In this document: positions 35,052 to 44,532 of the stretch, piece after piece
Layout: the number at the start of each line of letters is the position of its first letter
Position numbering within the stretch: position 1 is the stretch's first letter
Assembly (NCBI GenBank): GCA_016873895.1
Contig: VGVV01000003.1
Span: 124,001-188,000, forward strand
Length of the DNA stretch: 64,000 bases
Reading direction: 5' to 3'
Source of the DNA: Ignavibacteria bacterium
GTDB taxonomy: Bacteria; Bacteroidota; Ignavibacteria; Kapaibacteriales; Kapaibacteriaceae
Program-made: the position numbers and the translations under genes
The notes under the pieces: generated by a model
Seen by the model: the letters and a program-made list of their open reading frames with translations, nothing else
Database searches by the model: none
What the model was told of the DNA's origin: nothing

Positions 35052-36848
35052 ATGAGTAGCACAATTGCGCAGTTGTTTGTCGATGTTTGTGACCAGTACA
35101 AGGGCCGAACCGATAAGCCTGTATATGTTCAGCGCGTAGGCGGTGAATGGAAACAACAATCGCATGATCAACTGGTCGCGCGCGTAGCTTCGTTCGCCGA
35201 AGCTCTACGACGACTTGGAATCAATCGCGGTGATAGGGTAGGGATTGTTGCTGAAAACCGGCTTGACTGGTTGATGGTCGACTTTGCCATGGTAACAATG
35301 GGTGTAATCGACGTGCCAGTCTTCCCAACGTTAACCGCCAAGCAACTACAATTTATCTATGCTGATTGTGGTGCGAAATGCATTATCGTCTCAAATGCAG
35401 CTCAACTTGCTAAGATTAAACAAGTATGGTCTGAATTGCCCGAGTTGCAGCATGTCATCGTCATGAATGAATTTGATTCTGACGACTCATACGTTTTGTC
35501 TCTTCAGCGTATGATAGACGACGTTGATGCTAGCTCATCTGAACAAGAACGCGAGCGGGTCTTGCGTGAATATATAGATTCTGTGAAGCCCGATGATACG
35601 CTTACATTGATCTATACGAGTGGCACAACGGGAAATCCCAAGGGCGTTGTTCTTACGCATGGGAATCTCATTTCGAATGTCATGAATTCGAAAAATGTGG
35701 TTACCCTTTCAGATAGCGACACCTTGTTGTCATACCTCCCATTGTGTCACATCTTCGAGCGCATGGCGGGCTTCTATCTCGCGTTCTCTGTTGGGGCAAC
35801 CGTGACAATAACGGACAGTATCGAGACAGTAGCAGAGCTAATGCAACTTGTGAAACCTACGATTATGACATCTGTACCTCGATTGTTCGAGCGTATCAGG
35901 ATGCGTGTGCTAGGTAACATTCTAAAAGAGTCGCCGGTTAAACAGAAGATCTTCCATTGGGCATTCTCTGTAGGTGAGCAGTGGATTGATGGCAAGACAG
36001 GCCCTTTCATGTCAGTGAAGCATGCAATTGCAGACAAGCTGGTTTTCAGCAAAGTGCGTCAGCGAACTGGTGGAAATCTCAGGTTCTTCGTTTCCGGGGG
36101 AGCCGCTCTTAATCCTGAGATTGGGCGCTTCTTCCACATCCTAGGAATCACAATTCTGGAAGGGTACGGTCTCACTGAAAGCTCACCTGTAATATCTATC
36201 CATAGGTTAGAAGACGTTGTTATTGGCACCGTAGGAACGCCATTGCCGAGTGTAGAGGTCAAGATTGCAGAGGATGGAGAGATTCTTGCCCGTGGTGCGA
36301 GTATCATGCAGGGGTATTGGAATAATCCTGAGGCAACTCGCGAGGCGTTAGACGATCAAGGCTTTCTCCATACAGGTGATATAGGTGTATTCACCGACAG
36401 GGGGCATTTGAAGATCACTGATCGTAAGAAGCACCTGCTTGTTTCTAGCGGAGGTAAGAACATAGCACCGCAACCAATTGAGGCCGCGATCGCTCAGAGT
36501 CCGTTTGTAGACCAAGTGATGGTTATCGGTGATGCCCGTGAGTACTGCACCGCGATCGTTGTTCTTGACAAGGAATCAGTTACGGCGCATGCCAAAAAGC
36601 TTAATCTGGATGATATGACTTTTGAAGCTCTAGCTTCAAATTCCCAGATACGTTCGTCAGTCGAGAGAGAGCTTAACGGACTTCAGAAAGATCTCTCAAA
36701 GTATGAGAAGGCTCGACGCTATACGTTTCTGACGGATCCGTTCACTGTTGAAAATGGGCTGATGACACCCACTCTCAAAGTAAAGCGAAAGGCTGTCTTG
36801 GATAAATATGCAGCTGCAATCGATGCTATGTACAACAAAGGCGACTGA
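35052..36848 (+). CDS. fadD: Long-chain fatty acid-CoA ligase (AMP-forming)
   Basis: A 598-residue acyl-CoA synthetase. The AMP-binding signature is LIYTSGTTGNPKGVVLTHGNL. ILEGYGLTESSPVIS and LHTGDIGVFTDRGHLKITDRKKHLLVSSGGKNIAPQPIE follow in the usual order, with the C-terminal lysine region TLKVKRKAVLDKY. Length near 600 places it with the long-chain enzymes of the FadD15 type. It activates fatty acids for beta-oxidation or lipid synthesis, and the nearby etfBA genes would accept electrons from acyl-CoA dehydrogenation. A GTG at 35043 is possible but ATG 35052 is better. It ends in a strong hairpin overlapping the stop. Confidence 0.93.
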   Translation: MSSTIAQLFVDVCDQYKGRTDKPVYVQRVGGEWKQQSHDQLVARVASFAEALRRLGINRGDRVGIVAENRLDWLMVDFAMVTMGVIDVPVFPTLTAKQLQFIYADCGAKCIIVSNAAQLAKIKQVWSELPELQHVIVMNEFDSDDSYVLSLQRMIDDVDASSSEQERERVLREYIDSVKPDDTLTLIYTSGTTGNPKGVVLTHGNLISNVMNSKNVVTLSDSDTLLSYLPLCHIFERMAGFYLAFSVGATVTITDSIETVAELMQLVKPTIMTSVPRLFERIRMRVLGNILKESPVKQKIFHWAFSVGEQWIDGKTGPFMSVKHAIADKLVFSKVRQRTGGNLRFFVSGGAALNPEIGRFFHILGITILEGYGLTESSPVISIHRLEDVVIGTVGTPLPSVEVKIAEDGEILARGASIMQGYWNNPEATREALDDQGFLHTGDIGVFTDRGHLKITDRKKHLLVSSGGKNIAPQPIEAAIAQSPFVDQVMVIGDAREYCTAIVVLDKESVTAHAKKLNLDDMTFEALASNSQIRSSVERELNGLQKDLSKYEKARRYTFLTDPFTVENGLMTPTLKVKRKAVLDKYAAAIDAMYNKGD

Positions 36849-36871
36849 CAGATAACCTGTCAGTCGCCTTT
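36837..36871. terminator. Bidirectional terminator between fadD and the Met tRNA
   Basis: A perfect 15-base stem (AAAGGCGACTGACAG with CTGTCAGTCGCCTTT) encloses the loop ATAAC. It overlaps the last codons and stop of fadD. A-rich and T-rich ends on both sides allow it to serve fadD on the plus strand and the tRNA on the minus strand. Confidence 0.8.
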
Positions 36872-36878
36872 ATCGGAG

Positions 36879-36952
36879 TACCGGAGGAGGGACTTGAACC
36901 CCCGACACACGGATTATGATTCCGTTGCTCTAACCACCTGAGCTACTCCGGC
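36879..36952 (-). tRNA. tRNA-Met (anticodon CAT), probably elongator
   Basis: The 74-base sequence on the minus strand folds as a cloverleaf. The acceptor is GCCGGAG with CTCCGGT (a G-T pair at 1-72), the D stem GCTC/GAGC, the anticodon stem ACGGA/TCCGT, the variable loop GTGTC and the T-arm GGGGG-TTCAAGT-CCCTC. The anticodon CAT is at 36916-36918. The paired acceptor end argues against an initiator tRNA. Elongator Met is favoured, though a lysidine-modified Ile tRNA also has CAT and cannot be excluded. Position 32 is A instead of the usual pyrimidine. CCA is not encoded. Confidence 0.88.
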
Positions 36953-36995
36953 TTCGGGTCGTAAAGATACATGATGCACGCAAGACGTGCAAAAA

Positions 36996-37616
36996 CTAGC
37001 CGCCATCAAGCTGACGAAGATTGTCGCGCAGACGCGCGGCAGCCTCGTAGTCTTCAACCTTGATCGCTTGGTCAAGCTCCTGTTCTAGCCGCTGGCGTTC
37101 AGTCAACGGTGCATCGGACTGCTCTCGTTGCAACGCCGTTTGCGATGAATCCTGATCCGACTCCTCGCTTTGCGAGGATTCTTCTTCAATCTCTTCTATT
37201 GATTCTGGCTCCTCCTCCACATCAAGCGCAGCCTCATCGAATATCGACTCATCGATGAACATAGGTGCGTTACAACGAACGGCAAGGGCTATGGCATCAC
37301 TAGGTCTTGCATCAACTTCGATATCTGAATACCCGAAATGTACAGAGGCATAGAATGTGCCTTCCTTTATCGAGTGAATCACTATCTCTCGAACGCTAGC
37401 TCCAAGTGCATCGATAATGTTGCGAAGCAGATCATGGGTCATTGGACGCTGAGGGCGGATTCCTTCAAGTTCATTGGCGATAGCCTGCGCCTCTGGCTCT
37501 CCAATAACAATGGGCAGCTTTCTATTCCCATCAACTTCCCGCAGCAACAATGCATATGCACGTTGGGAGTTAGGGTTGATGGATAGCCCCAATATGTCTA
37601 CCTGAATCTTTGACAT
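36996..37616 (-). CDS. Bifunctional nuclease (BFN/DUF151) with C-terminal UVR motif
   Basis: The N-terminal 130 residues are a BFN domain (VDILGLSINPNSQRAYALLLREVDG, LPIVIGEPEAQAIANELEG, RPMTHDLLRNII, VDARPSDAIALAVR). An acidic, Ser/Gln-rich linker follows (about 135-170). The last 35 residues are a UvrB/UvrC-type motif (LEQELDQAIKVEDYEAAARLRDNLRQL). BFN-UVR proteins are frequent in Bacteroidota; a role in nucleic-acid processing is suggested but not established. It lies 11 bases downstream of etfA on the same strand, so it is probably the third gene of the etfBA operon. Confidence 0.9.
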   Translation of the reverse strand: MSKIQVDILGLSINPNSQRAYALLLREVDGNRKLPIVIGEPEAQAIANELEGIRPQRPMTHDLLRNIIDALGASVREIVIHSIKEGTFYASVHFGYSDIEVDARPSDAIALAVRCNAPMFIDESIFDEAALDVEEEPESIEEIEEESSQSEESDQDSSQTALQREQSDAPLTERQRLEQELDQAIKVEDYEAAARLRDNLRQLDGG

Positions 37617-37627
37617 ATACTACAGAA

Positions 37628-38593
37628 CTACTTACCAGTAACAGTTGATATGGCAGTTGCAAGTTTTGGAAGCACTTCAAACACGTCTCCTACGATCCCG
37701 TAGTCGGCAACCGTAAAGATAGGTGCATCTTTATCCTTGTTCACTGCGACAATAATCTTGCTAGTAGACATGCCGGCAAGATGTTGTACAGCTCCGCTAA
37801 TACCGCATGCTACATACATAGTGGGGCTCACGGTTTTGCCTGTTTGCCCAACCTGTTCACGGTGAGGTCTCCAGCCTGCATCTACAACCGCACGCGAAGC
37901 ACCCACTGCAGCACCAAGACTCTTAGCAAGATTCTCAACCAGATGAAAATGCTCGGGTCCCTTCAGTCCGCGTCCACCAGAAACAATGATATCTGCCTCT
38001 GATACATCGAGAGTACCTTCATTTATAATGTGCCCAGTTACACTAGCTGTTCGAACATCACTTGCAATAGAAGGGGTGAATGCGCTGGTTGATAATGATG
38101 TAGCTACTGTCTGCTTGGCAGTGAAAACATTTGGACGAAGTGTTACGACTGTCTTCGCCGTGACAGAATGTACCGAAACACGAGCCTTGCCGGAATAAAC
38201 AGGACGAACTGCGGCTAACGTACCAGCATTGTTTTGCAACTCTACACAATCGGTAATAAGACCGGCCGATAGTCTTACGGCCACACGCGGAGCAATTGAT
38301 TTACCGTAGGCATTAGCAGCGAATATTACCGTTGTTACATCAATTGATGTAGCAGCCTCAGCAACAGCTGAGGCAATAAATGAGGACTGCAGCTGGTTCC
38401 ATTCAGGACCATGAACAATCATACAAGATGAGAGCCCATAGATACTTGCAGATGATACTTGCGATTCTGTTGCATCGAAGATGATGCCTTGGACAGGCGC
38501 GCCGGCAGCGCAAGATACTGCTGCTGTTATCGCTTCGTAAGAAGTGCGCTTAAGGCCATCACCGCTGGGTTCAAGAACGACTAAAATGCTCAT
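37628..38593 (-). CDS. etfA: Electron transfer flavoprotein, alpha subunit
   Basis: The alpha subunit holds FAD, and with EtfB it passes electrons from acyl-CoA and other dehydrogenases to the quinone pool. The C-terminal FAD domain is clear: IVSGGRGLKGPEHFHLVENLAKSLGAAVGASRAVVDAGW, HREQVGQTGKTVSPTMYVACGISGAVQHLAGM, and VNKDKDAPIFTVADYGIVGD. ATG 38593 follows the etfB stop by one base. The longer ORF start at 38665 would overlap etfB. Length (321 residues) is normal. Confidence 0.95.
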   Translation of the reverse strand: MSILVVLEPSGDGLKRTSYEAITAAVSCAAGAPVQGIIFDATESQVSSASIYGLSSCMIVHGPEWNQLQSSFIASAVAEAATSIDVTTVIFAANAYGKSIAPRVAVRLSAGLITDCVELQNNAGTLAAVRPVYSGKARVSVHSVTAKTVVTLRPNVFTAKQTVATSLSTSAFTPSIASDVRTASVTGHIINEGTLDVSEADIIVSGGRGLKGPEHFHLVENLAKSLGAAVGASRAVVDAGWRPHREQVGQTGKTVSPTMYVACGISGAVQHLAGMSTSKIIVAVNKDKDAPIFTVADYGIVGDVFEVLPKLATAISTVTGK

Positions 38594-38594
38594 G

Positions 38595-39341
38595 TTAGAT
38601 AACCTTTGCTTGTTCGTGTAACAGACGAACGATCTCATTGATATCGGCGTCACTATCGCCAACAATCGTATTCAGTCTCTTTGATTCTGGGAGTGACATT
38701 GCCGTGATGGCTGTGCGTGGAGAGACGGTAGACAGGGCGCGTTCCTCAATAGGCTTTGATTTAGCCTTCATGATATCGGGCAGTTTTGGATAGCGTGGAT
38801 CATATAGCCCCTTCTGCGCACTGATCACACAAGGTAGGGAGGCACTCATCTGAAGCTTACCACCCTCGACGTCTGATTCGGCGGTAACATCAGTACCATC
38901 AATATTCAGGCTTGATACAGTTGCTATGTCGGGCCAGCCGAGCATCTCTGCCACCATTGGAGGTATTTGAAAGGAATCAAAGTCAATTGACTGACGCCCG
39001 AACACAATGAGATCTGGTTTAGATTCTTGTGCATACTCGGCAATTGACGAAGCTACCACAAATGAATCGGAGCGGCTCGGATCCTTAACGAGTACGGCTG
39101 TATCACTGCCCATCGCCAGTGCCGTGCGCAGAACTTCTTTGGCCGTCTCTGGACCAATAGTAATTGTAGTTACCGTTCCACCGTGTTGTCCCTTCATTCG
39201 CAGACCGGTTTCAATTGCAAACTCATCATATGGATTGAGTATGTATTTGACGCCTGTTGAATTGATCGTTGTTCCGTCAGGACCAACACTAATCTTGGTT
39301 GTCGTATCAGGAACTTGGCTGATACAAACAAGAATGTTCAT
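38595..39341 (-). CDS. etfB: Electron transfer flavoprotein, beta subunit
   Basis: A 248-residue AMP-binding beta subunit with MNILVCISQVPDTTTKI, the NPYDEFAIETGLRMK segment and GRQSIDFDSFQIPPMVAEMLGWP, plus KGLYDPRYPKLPDIMKAK. It is the first gene of an etfB-etfA-BFN operon. An exact TATCTTTG -7 element at 39376-39383 gives a 34-base leader. Together with fadD nearby this points to fatty-acid oxidation. Confidence 0.95.
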   Translation of the reverse strand: MNILVCISQVPDTTTKISVGPDGTTINSTGVKYILNPYDEFAIETGLRMKGQHGGTVTTITIGPETAKEVLRTALAMGSDTAVLVKDPSRSDSFVVASSIAEYAQESKPDLIVFGRQSIDFDSFQIPPMVAEMLGWPDIATVSSLNIDGTDVTAESDVEGGKLQMSASLPCVISAQKGLYDPRYPKLPDIMKAKSKPIEERALSTVSPRTAITAMSLPESKRLNTIVGDSDADINEIVRLLHEQAKVI

Positions 39342-39375
39342 GGTGATTCTCTTGTGATATTGTCGAATTGGGTTG

Positions 39376-39383
39376 CAAAGATA
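39376..39383 (-). promoter_or_regulatory. -7 element of the etfBA operon
   Basis: The minus strand reads TATCTTTG, an exact TAnnTTTG match, 34 bases before the etfB ATG. A -33 TTTG at normal spacing is not seen. Confidence 0.4.
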
Positions 39384-39389
39384 CGGGAA

Positions 39390-39548
39390 TCAAATCAGAC
39401 CTGTGGCCCATAAAAGACTGATGCGAGCTTTCATAACATCTGCTTTAGCAGAAACCAGCCTCTGTAAAGCCTCGGATAAAAACCGCTCACGAAGATTTAC
39501 GCTGCGATTGGTATCCTCTGACGTGGGTGTTTTGCTGATGAGTGACAT
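39390..39548 (-). CDS. Possible small protein (52 aa) downstream of uvrA
   Basis: The roughly 200-base gap between etfB and uvrA contains a 52-codon ORF on the uvrA strand, starting with ATG 10 bases after the uvrA stop. The sequence has a charged, helical look (NLRERFLSEALQRLVSAKADVMKARISLLWATG). It resembles helical tails seen in many proteins, but I cannot name a family. It may be a real short gene or chance. Nothing else is apparent in the gap apart from the etfB promoter element. Confidence 0.3.
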   Translation of the reverse strand: MSLISKTPTSEDTNRSVNLRERFLSEALQRLVSAKADVMKARISLLWATGLI

Positions 39549-39557
39549 AACGATAAA

Positions 39558-42404
39558 TCAATGTCGACGTTGTAGTTCGTGCTGAATGTATGACGAGGTA
39601 ATACTAGCTGAAGACATTGCAACCTCCTCAGGAGTTCCTTTGGCAACGATGCTGCCTCCATGGACGCCCCCTCCGGGACCAAGATCAATCACATAGTCGG
39701 AGCTTACAATCACATCCAAATTATGTTCAATAACAACCACTGTGTTTCCTCTGTCAACAAGCTTATGCAAAAGTTGCAGAAGCACAGAAACATCATCGAA
39801 ATGCAGTCCGGTGGTTGGCTCGTCTAGCAGGTACAGTGTATTACCCGTCGATGTCTTCGATAATTCAGTGGCAAGCTTTACGCGCTGGGCTTCTCCCCCT
39901 GAGAGGGTCGGTGCTTGTTGGCCTAACGTTATGTACGTAAGACCAACATCACGCATAGCCTTGAGTTTTGTTGCAATCTTCGGGATGTCCTTAAAGAAGT
40001 CATTCGCTTCCTCAACGGTCATTGCAAGCACGTCGGCTATGGACTTACCCTTATAGAGTACATGCAATGTTTCGGCGTTGTATCGTTTGCCGCCGCAGCT
40101 ATCGCACGGTACGTATACATCTGGTAGAAAATTCATCTCGATACGTGTAAGGCCTACTCCTTCGCATTCCTCGCAGCGTCCGCCAGACACATTGAAGCTA
40201 AAACGTCCAGCTTGGTACCCACGGATCTTCGATTCCGGCAGCATCGCAAAGAAATCACGAATCAGGGTAAACAAACCAGTATACGTAGCAGGATTTGACC
40301 GTGGAGTGCGTCCTATCGGTGACTGATCAATCTCGATCACTTTGTCGAGGTTATCGATGCCTACAACTCGTTGGTAGGGGAGTGGGATCGACTCTGCGTT
40401 ATAAAAGTGCTTAGCTAGAATCGGATAAAGTGTGTCGTTGATGAGTGTGCTCTTTCCAGAACCGCTCATTCCGGTTATACACGTGAAAGTCCCAAGTGGC
40501 ACTGTAAGATCTACGTTACGCAGGTTATTACCAGTTGCTCCGTGAACCTCAAGTGTCTTTCCATTGCCCCGTCTGCGCTCGGCAGGGATATAGACGTGCT
40601 TGCGTCCATCTAGATACTGTCTGGTAATCGACTCAGATGCGCCCGAAAAAAACTGATTTGGTAATGGATGGAAGACATCGACAATCGCACCACCATGAAC
40701 GCCTGCTCCTGGCCCAATATCGATTACAGAGTCTGCAACTTCAATCATTTCACGATCATGTTCGACAACGATTATCGAGTTGCCGAGATCACGAAGTTCC
40801 ATGAGCGAATTGATGAGCTTCTTGTTGTCGTGCTGATGCAGACCGATAGAAGGCTCATCTAAAACGTATGTAACCCCAACAAGTCGCGAACCTATTTGAG
40901 ATGCAAGTCGTATTCGCTGAGATTCACCGCCGCTTAGTGTTCTGGCCCGCCGGTCTAATGTCATGTATGACAGTCCAACATCAGTCAAAAAGCGCATTCT
41001 GCTTGTAATCTCTGTAAGAACGATACCTGCAATCTTCTGCTGACGATCATCAAGCTTATCATATAAGCTACCAAACCAAGCCGTGGCATTCTCGATATCC
41101 ATTGCCGAACAATCGGCAATGCTGCGATCAGCTATCAGAACGTGGAGATGATCAACCTTTAGCCTGCCACCGCCGCAATCTCTACATGTTACTGTCGAGA
41201 AATATTTTTCTATCGAGCGCCGCACATTAGAAGTTGTTGTGTTGTCATACTGATGACGCAACGAGGGCAGAACTCCAAGGAATGAGTGGCGTACTGATCT
41301 TCCTCCATAGTCAACCGAGACATGGGATCTCCGTGTACCTAAAAGAAGTTCATCTCGAATTGCTTCTGATAGATCTGAATAGGGGGTAGTAAGGTCGACG
41401 CCATTATCCTGACACCATGCCTGAACCTGTTTCCAGAGCCATGTATCGCGCTGTCTTCCCAAAGGCGCTATTGCACCTGCGGAAATCGATACATTGGCAT
41501 CCGGTACAACGAGTTGCAGATCAAAATCTACAAGTTCTCCAAGACCGTCACATGTCTGGCATGCACCAAATGGTGAATTGAACGAAAACATGTTTGGGGC
41601 TGGTGTCTGGTATGATAGCCCACACTGAGGACAGGCATACTCCGTGCTGAAAAAGCGCTCGGTCCAAAAATCGGTCTGGGTCTCGATAAGAACAGTTAAA
41701 CCACCCTCGCCAAGGTGCAACGCTGTTTCAATGCTCTCTGTTAATCTCTTTGTGCTGCCAGGATCGATCGCAAGTCTGTCAATGATAAGCTCAATAGTGT
41801 GTGTCTTATAGCGTTGAAGTTGCATCCCCTCCGTAAGCTCGATGATCTCACCATTAACACGAACTTTGGTAAAACCCTGACGTCGATACATTTCGAACTG
41901 CTCACGGTAATGACCTTTTCGCCCCTTAACAACGGGGCTAAGAATCTGTACTCTCGATCCAATCGGATAGGTAACCAGGGTATTGATAATCTGATCAAGT
42001 GTCTGTTGGCGAACGGGGATATGACATGTGGTGCAATGTTGAACGCCAATCTTTGCATACAACAGACGAAGAAAATCATATACCTCGGTTACTGTTCCTA
42101 CAGTTGAGCGCGGGTTGTGACCAATGCTCTTTTGCTCTATAGATATGGCAGGTGAGAGGCCCTCAATGATGTCAACATCTGGTTTCTTGATAACACCGAG
42201 GAACTGTCTTGCATAGGATGATAGACTTTCAACATAGCGGCGTTGACCCTCCGCAAAGATGGTGTCGAATGCTAAAGAAGATTTACCAGAGCCACTCAGG
42301 CCAGTGATAACTACGAGTTGATCTCGCGGAATGTCAACGGAGATATTCTTGAGATTATGCTCACGTGCACCGCGCACCCGGATCATGTTGTCCACTAAAT
42401 CCAT
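39558..42404 (-). CDS. uvrA: Excinuclease ABC subunit A
   Basis: The damage-recognition ATPase of nucleotide excision repair, 948 residues. Two ABC cassettes are present: Walker [16 protein letters not shown] near the N-terminus and [15 protein letters not shown] in the second half, with signatures [16 protein letters not shown] and [16 protein letters not shown]. Zinc-binding cysteine pairs are visible ([19 protein letters not shown] with [12 protein letters not shown]). ATG 42404 is chosen: the ORF can be read from a TTG at 42413, but that lies inside the exact -7 element TAATTTTG, which ends six bases before the ATG. Confidence 0.96.
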   Translation of the reverse strand: MDLVDNMIRVRGAREHNLKNISVDIPRDQLVVITGLSGSGKSSLAFDTIFAEGQRRYVESLSSYARQFLGVIKKPDVDIIEGLSPAISIEQKSIGHNPRSTVGTVTEVYDFLRLLYAKIGVQHCTTCHIPVRQQTLDQIINTLVTYPIGSRVQILSPVVKGRKGHYREQFEMYRRQGFTKVRVNGEIIELTEGMQLQRYKTHTIELIIDRLAIDPGSTKRLTESIETALHLGEGGLTVLIETQTDFWTERFFSTEYACPQCGLSYQTPAPNMFSFNSPFGACQTCDGLGELVDFDLQLVVPDANVSISAGAIAPLGRQRDTWLWKQVQAWCQDNGVDLTTPYSDLSEAIRDELLLGTRRSHVSVDYGGRSVRHSFLGVLPSLRHQYDNTTTSNVRRSIEKYFSTVTCRDCGGGRLKVDHLHVLIADRSIADCSAMDIENATAWFGSLYDKLDDRQQKIAGIVLTEITSRMRFLTDVGLSYMTLDRRARTLSGGESQRIRLASQIGSRLVGVTYVLDEPSIGLHQHDNKKLINSLMELRDLGNSIIVVEHDREMIEVADSVIDIGPGAGVHGGAIVDVFHPLPNQFFSGASESITRQYLDGRKHVYIPAERRRGNGKTLEVHGATGNNLRNVDLTVPLGTFTCITGMSGSGKSTLINDTLYPILAKHFYNAESIPLPYQRVVGIDNLDKVIEIDQSPIGRTPRSNPATYTGLFTLIRDFFAMLPESKIRGYQAGRFSFNVSGGRCEECEGVGLTRIEMNFLPDVYVPCDSCGGKRYNAETLHVLYKGKSIADVLAMTVEEANDFFKDIPKIATKLKAMRDVGLTYITLGQQAPTLSGGEAQRVKLATELSKTSTGNTLYLLDEPTTGLHFDDVSVLLQLLHKLVDRGNTVVVIEHNLDVIVSSDYVIDLGPGGGVHGGSIVAKGTPEEVAMSSASITSSYIQHELQRRH

Positions 42405-42410
42405 GAGCCG

Positions 42411-42418
42411 CAAAATTA
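42411..42418 (-). promoter_or_regulatory. -7 element directly before uvrA
   Basis: The minus strand reads TAATTTTG, an exact TAnnTTTG match, six bases before the uvrA ATG, predicting a leaderless transcript. No copy of the dnaE2/imuB dyad is present here. Confidence 0.5.
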
Positions 42419-42437
42419 CGGTAGAATGCCTTGACTA

Positions 42438-42483
42438 TTTGCATAAGAACTGACCAACAGTCATCTTTGTGACCAATAGTCAT
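42438..42483 (+). promoter_or_regulatory. Promoter and twin dyad operator of the tolC-tetR efflux operon
   Basis: TTTG (42438-42441) and CATCTTTG (42462-42469), spaced 20 bases, fit a Bacteroidota -33/-7 promoter (7 of 8 in the -7). Two near-identical dyads flank the -7 element: TGACCAACAGTCAT (42451-42464) and TGACCAATAGTCAT (42470-42483). Each is TGAC-N5-GTCA and they start 19 bases apart. The second ends 26 bases before the tolC ATG. These are the natural candidates for operators of the TetR protein encoded second in the operon. Confidence 0.6.
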
Positions 42484-42509
42484 CAATTGGGTCACCATTC
42501 GGTAGGTAC

Positions 42510-43850
42510 ATGATGTTGTCGACAAGGCTTTTAGCTGCTGTTTTCATGATTGCAAACACAGTGGTCGCGATAGCGGGAAGTCGGCCAATCTCGCTGGAAG
42601 AGGCGATAGAGATTGGGTTGAAGCAGAACAAGAACATCATTGTTTCGCGATTAAATGTTGAGAGAGCCAAATCACAGATACGCGATGCATACGGAAGTGC
42701 TATGCCTTCTCTCAATGTTAACGCCTCAGTTAACCGCCTGATTCAGTCCCCTGTGTTCTTTTTTCCGAACCCAGCAACTGGAAAGGTCTCTCCACTTGAG
42801 ATACCGGTAAACACAACCTATACAATGACGGCTCAGGTGCAGCAGATTCTATTTAATGGCGCAGTGATGACGGCCGTCTCTTCATCAGAGTTGTACCTCG
42901 ATGCGGCAAATGCACAGCTAGATGCAGCGGTTGCTGAGGTTGTTACAGAGACAAAAAAGAAGTATTACCAAGCTGCTGCCGCTGCAGCATACTATCGGGT
43001 TGCAGTCTCTGCTCTTGAGAATGTTAAGAAAACGCAGCAAACGGTAGCTTCTCTTTTCTCGGAAGGCTTTGTTTCGGAATTCGACAAGATCAGAGCTGAT
43101 GTAGCGGTAGCAAATGTCGAACCGCTCGTTGTTGAGTCTGAATCGGGTCGTTACGCTGCACAAGCAGCATTGCAAACGTACCTAGCCCTTGATCTCACAG
43201 ACACACTCATTCTCTCGATCGACAAACTGCCGTCCATTGGTGCTGTTCCTGATGTCGAAAGTGCATTACAGTTGGCGATTTCTGCCAACTATGACCTACG
43301 AGCTCTCGACTTGCAGATTCAGGTTGCGTCAAAAATGGTCAACATTCAGGAATCAGACTATTACCCAACAATTGCCGCTTACGGCCAATGGCAGCATCAG
43401 GGTCAGAGAGACAATTTTGCCAATTGGCTCAGCGCTCCCACGTCGTTGGTTGGGCTCAACTTTTCTATGAACATTTTTAATGGTTTAAAGACGCAAGCAA
43501 AAGTAGAGCAGTCAAAGATTGACGTCGCTACAATAGTCGAGCGTAGAGCGCAGTTGCTTGATATTCTTGAACTTCAAACGCGAACAGTGTTAAATCAGCT
43601 AGCTGCTGCGAAAGCTCGGATTGGTGCACAAGCGTCGACTGTCTCCCAAGCACAGCGAGGCTACGAGATATCACAGGTACGTTACACAGAGGGCGAGGGT
43701 AGATTGATCGAAATCAGTGATGCTGAGACGGCACTCTCTCGTGCCAAGGTAAATGAGATTTCAGCACGCCTAGATTATCATACAACGTTGGCGGAATACG
43801 AGAGAGTAACGGGCCAGATTGATGAACGTTATCGTCAGTTAGCTCGTTAA
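42510..43850 (+). CDS. tolC: TolC-family outer-membrane efflux channel
   Basis: A 446-residue outer-membrane factor with a signal peptide (LLAAVFMIANTVVAIA) and two OEP repeats. Repeat one begins ISLEEAIEIGLKQNKNIIVSRLNVERAK and repeat two around VESALQLAISANYDLRALDLQIQVASK. Long coiled-coil helices and the beta-barrel phrase MNIFNGLKTQAKVEQSK are visible. The pattern YTEGEGRLIEISDAETALSRAKVNE is typical of TolC ends. It is the first gene of a seven-gene efflux operon and likely serves both the ABC and RND pumps that follow. ATG 42513 is an alternative start. Confidence 0.92.
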   Translation: MMLSTRLLAAVFMIANTVVAIAGSRPISLEEAIEIGLKQNKNIIVSRLNVERAKSQIRDAYGSAMPSLNVNASVNRLIQSPVFFFPNPATGKVSPLEIPVNTTYTMTAQVQQILFNGAVMTAVSSSELYLDAANAQLDAAVAEVVTETKKKYYQAAAAAAYYRVAVSALENVKKTQQTVASLFSEGFVSEFDKIRADVAVANVEPLVVESESGRYAAQAALQTYLALDLTDTLILSIDKLPSIGAVPDVESALQLAISANYDLRALDLQIQVASKMVNIQESDYYPTIAAYGQWQHQGQRDNFANWLSAPTSLVGLNFSMNIFNGLKTQAKVEQSKIDVATIVERRAQLLDILELQTRTVLNQLAAAKARIGAQASTVSQAQRGYEISQVRYTEGEGRLIEISDAETALSRAKVNEISARLDYHTTLAEYERVTGQIDERYRQLAR

Positions 43851-43860
43851 GGTAACCACC

Positions 43861-44532
43861 GTGGGTATCAGAGAACGTAAAGAGCGCGAACGATTCCAAC
43901 GCAGAGCTGCGATACTAGCATCTGCACGCACTGCCTTTATTAAACACGGGCTGGCTACGACGTCAATGGAACGTATCGCTAAGGAGGCAGAACTAGCAAA
44001 GGGAACGTTATATCTGTATTTCAGCAGTAAGGATGAGCTTCTCATGGGGCTTATAGCCGCTGACTTAGAGGTACTGCACGAGCGTTTGCACAATGTTAAA
44101 AGTAGCTCACTTCCAGCAGATAGAAAGTTGCTTCAGGCGTTTTTAGAATTTCATGCTTTCTCACGCGAGAATCAGTTCTTCTTCCAAGTCATGACGCAAC
44201 TCAACGTGGCCCAGATAGTAGGGGGAGAGCACTCCCAGGAGACATTCGATAAGTTCTCACAGGCTAATCAAACGATTCTTGACATTGTTAAGCACATCGT
44301 GCAGGAAGGCGTAGATACTGGCGTGTTTCAACTGCATGCATCAGTACATGACGTTATCATTCAGCTTACGCTTGCGATAAAAGGTTCCATCGTTATCATA
44401 AAGAACAACATGGTTCCCTCTTTTTGGATTAGGCAAGAAGAATGCGAACTACTCGAGCAGGTAGTTCAAATGCTCATTCGAGGCATAAGCAGAGGTCCAT
44501 CAACAGTAATTCTCAAGGAGAGCTCCCAGTGA
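43861..44532 (+). CDS. TetR/AcrR-family transcriptional repressor
   Basis: The N-terminal 60 residues are a TetR helix-turn-helix (RRAAILASARTAFIKHGLATTSMERIAKEAELAKGTLYLYFSSKDELL). The C-terminal ligand-binding domain is variable and unassignable. It starts with GTG 10 bases after tolC and overlaps the adaptor gene by a GTGA junction, so it lies inside the operon it probably controls. The two TGAC-N5-GTCA dyads at the tolC promoter are its likely sites. Ligands would be substrates of the downstream pumps. Confidence 0.93.
   Translation: MGIRERKERERFQRRAAILASARTAFIKHGLATTSMERIAKEAELAKGTLYLYFSSKDELLMGLIAADLEVLHERLHNVKSSSLPADRKLLQAFLEFHAFSRENQFFFQVMTQLNVAQIVGGEHSQETFDKFSQANQTILDIVKHIVQEGVDTGVFQLHASVHDVIIQLTLAIKGSIVIIKNNMVPSFWIRQEECELLEQVVQMLIRGISRGPSTVILKESSQ

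Noticed and set aside
36879..36952. Initiator tRNA or tRNA-Ile(CAT)
   Set aside because: The first acceptor pair is G-U, not the open mismatch of initiators. Ile2 cannot be fully excluded but the body resembles elongator Met more.
44442..44528. Upstream extension of the MacA-like ORF
   Set aside because: Overlaps tetR in another frame; GTG 44529 with lipoprotein leader and GGAG is better.
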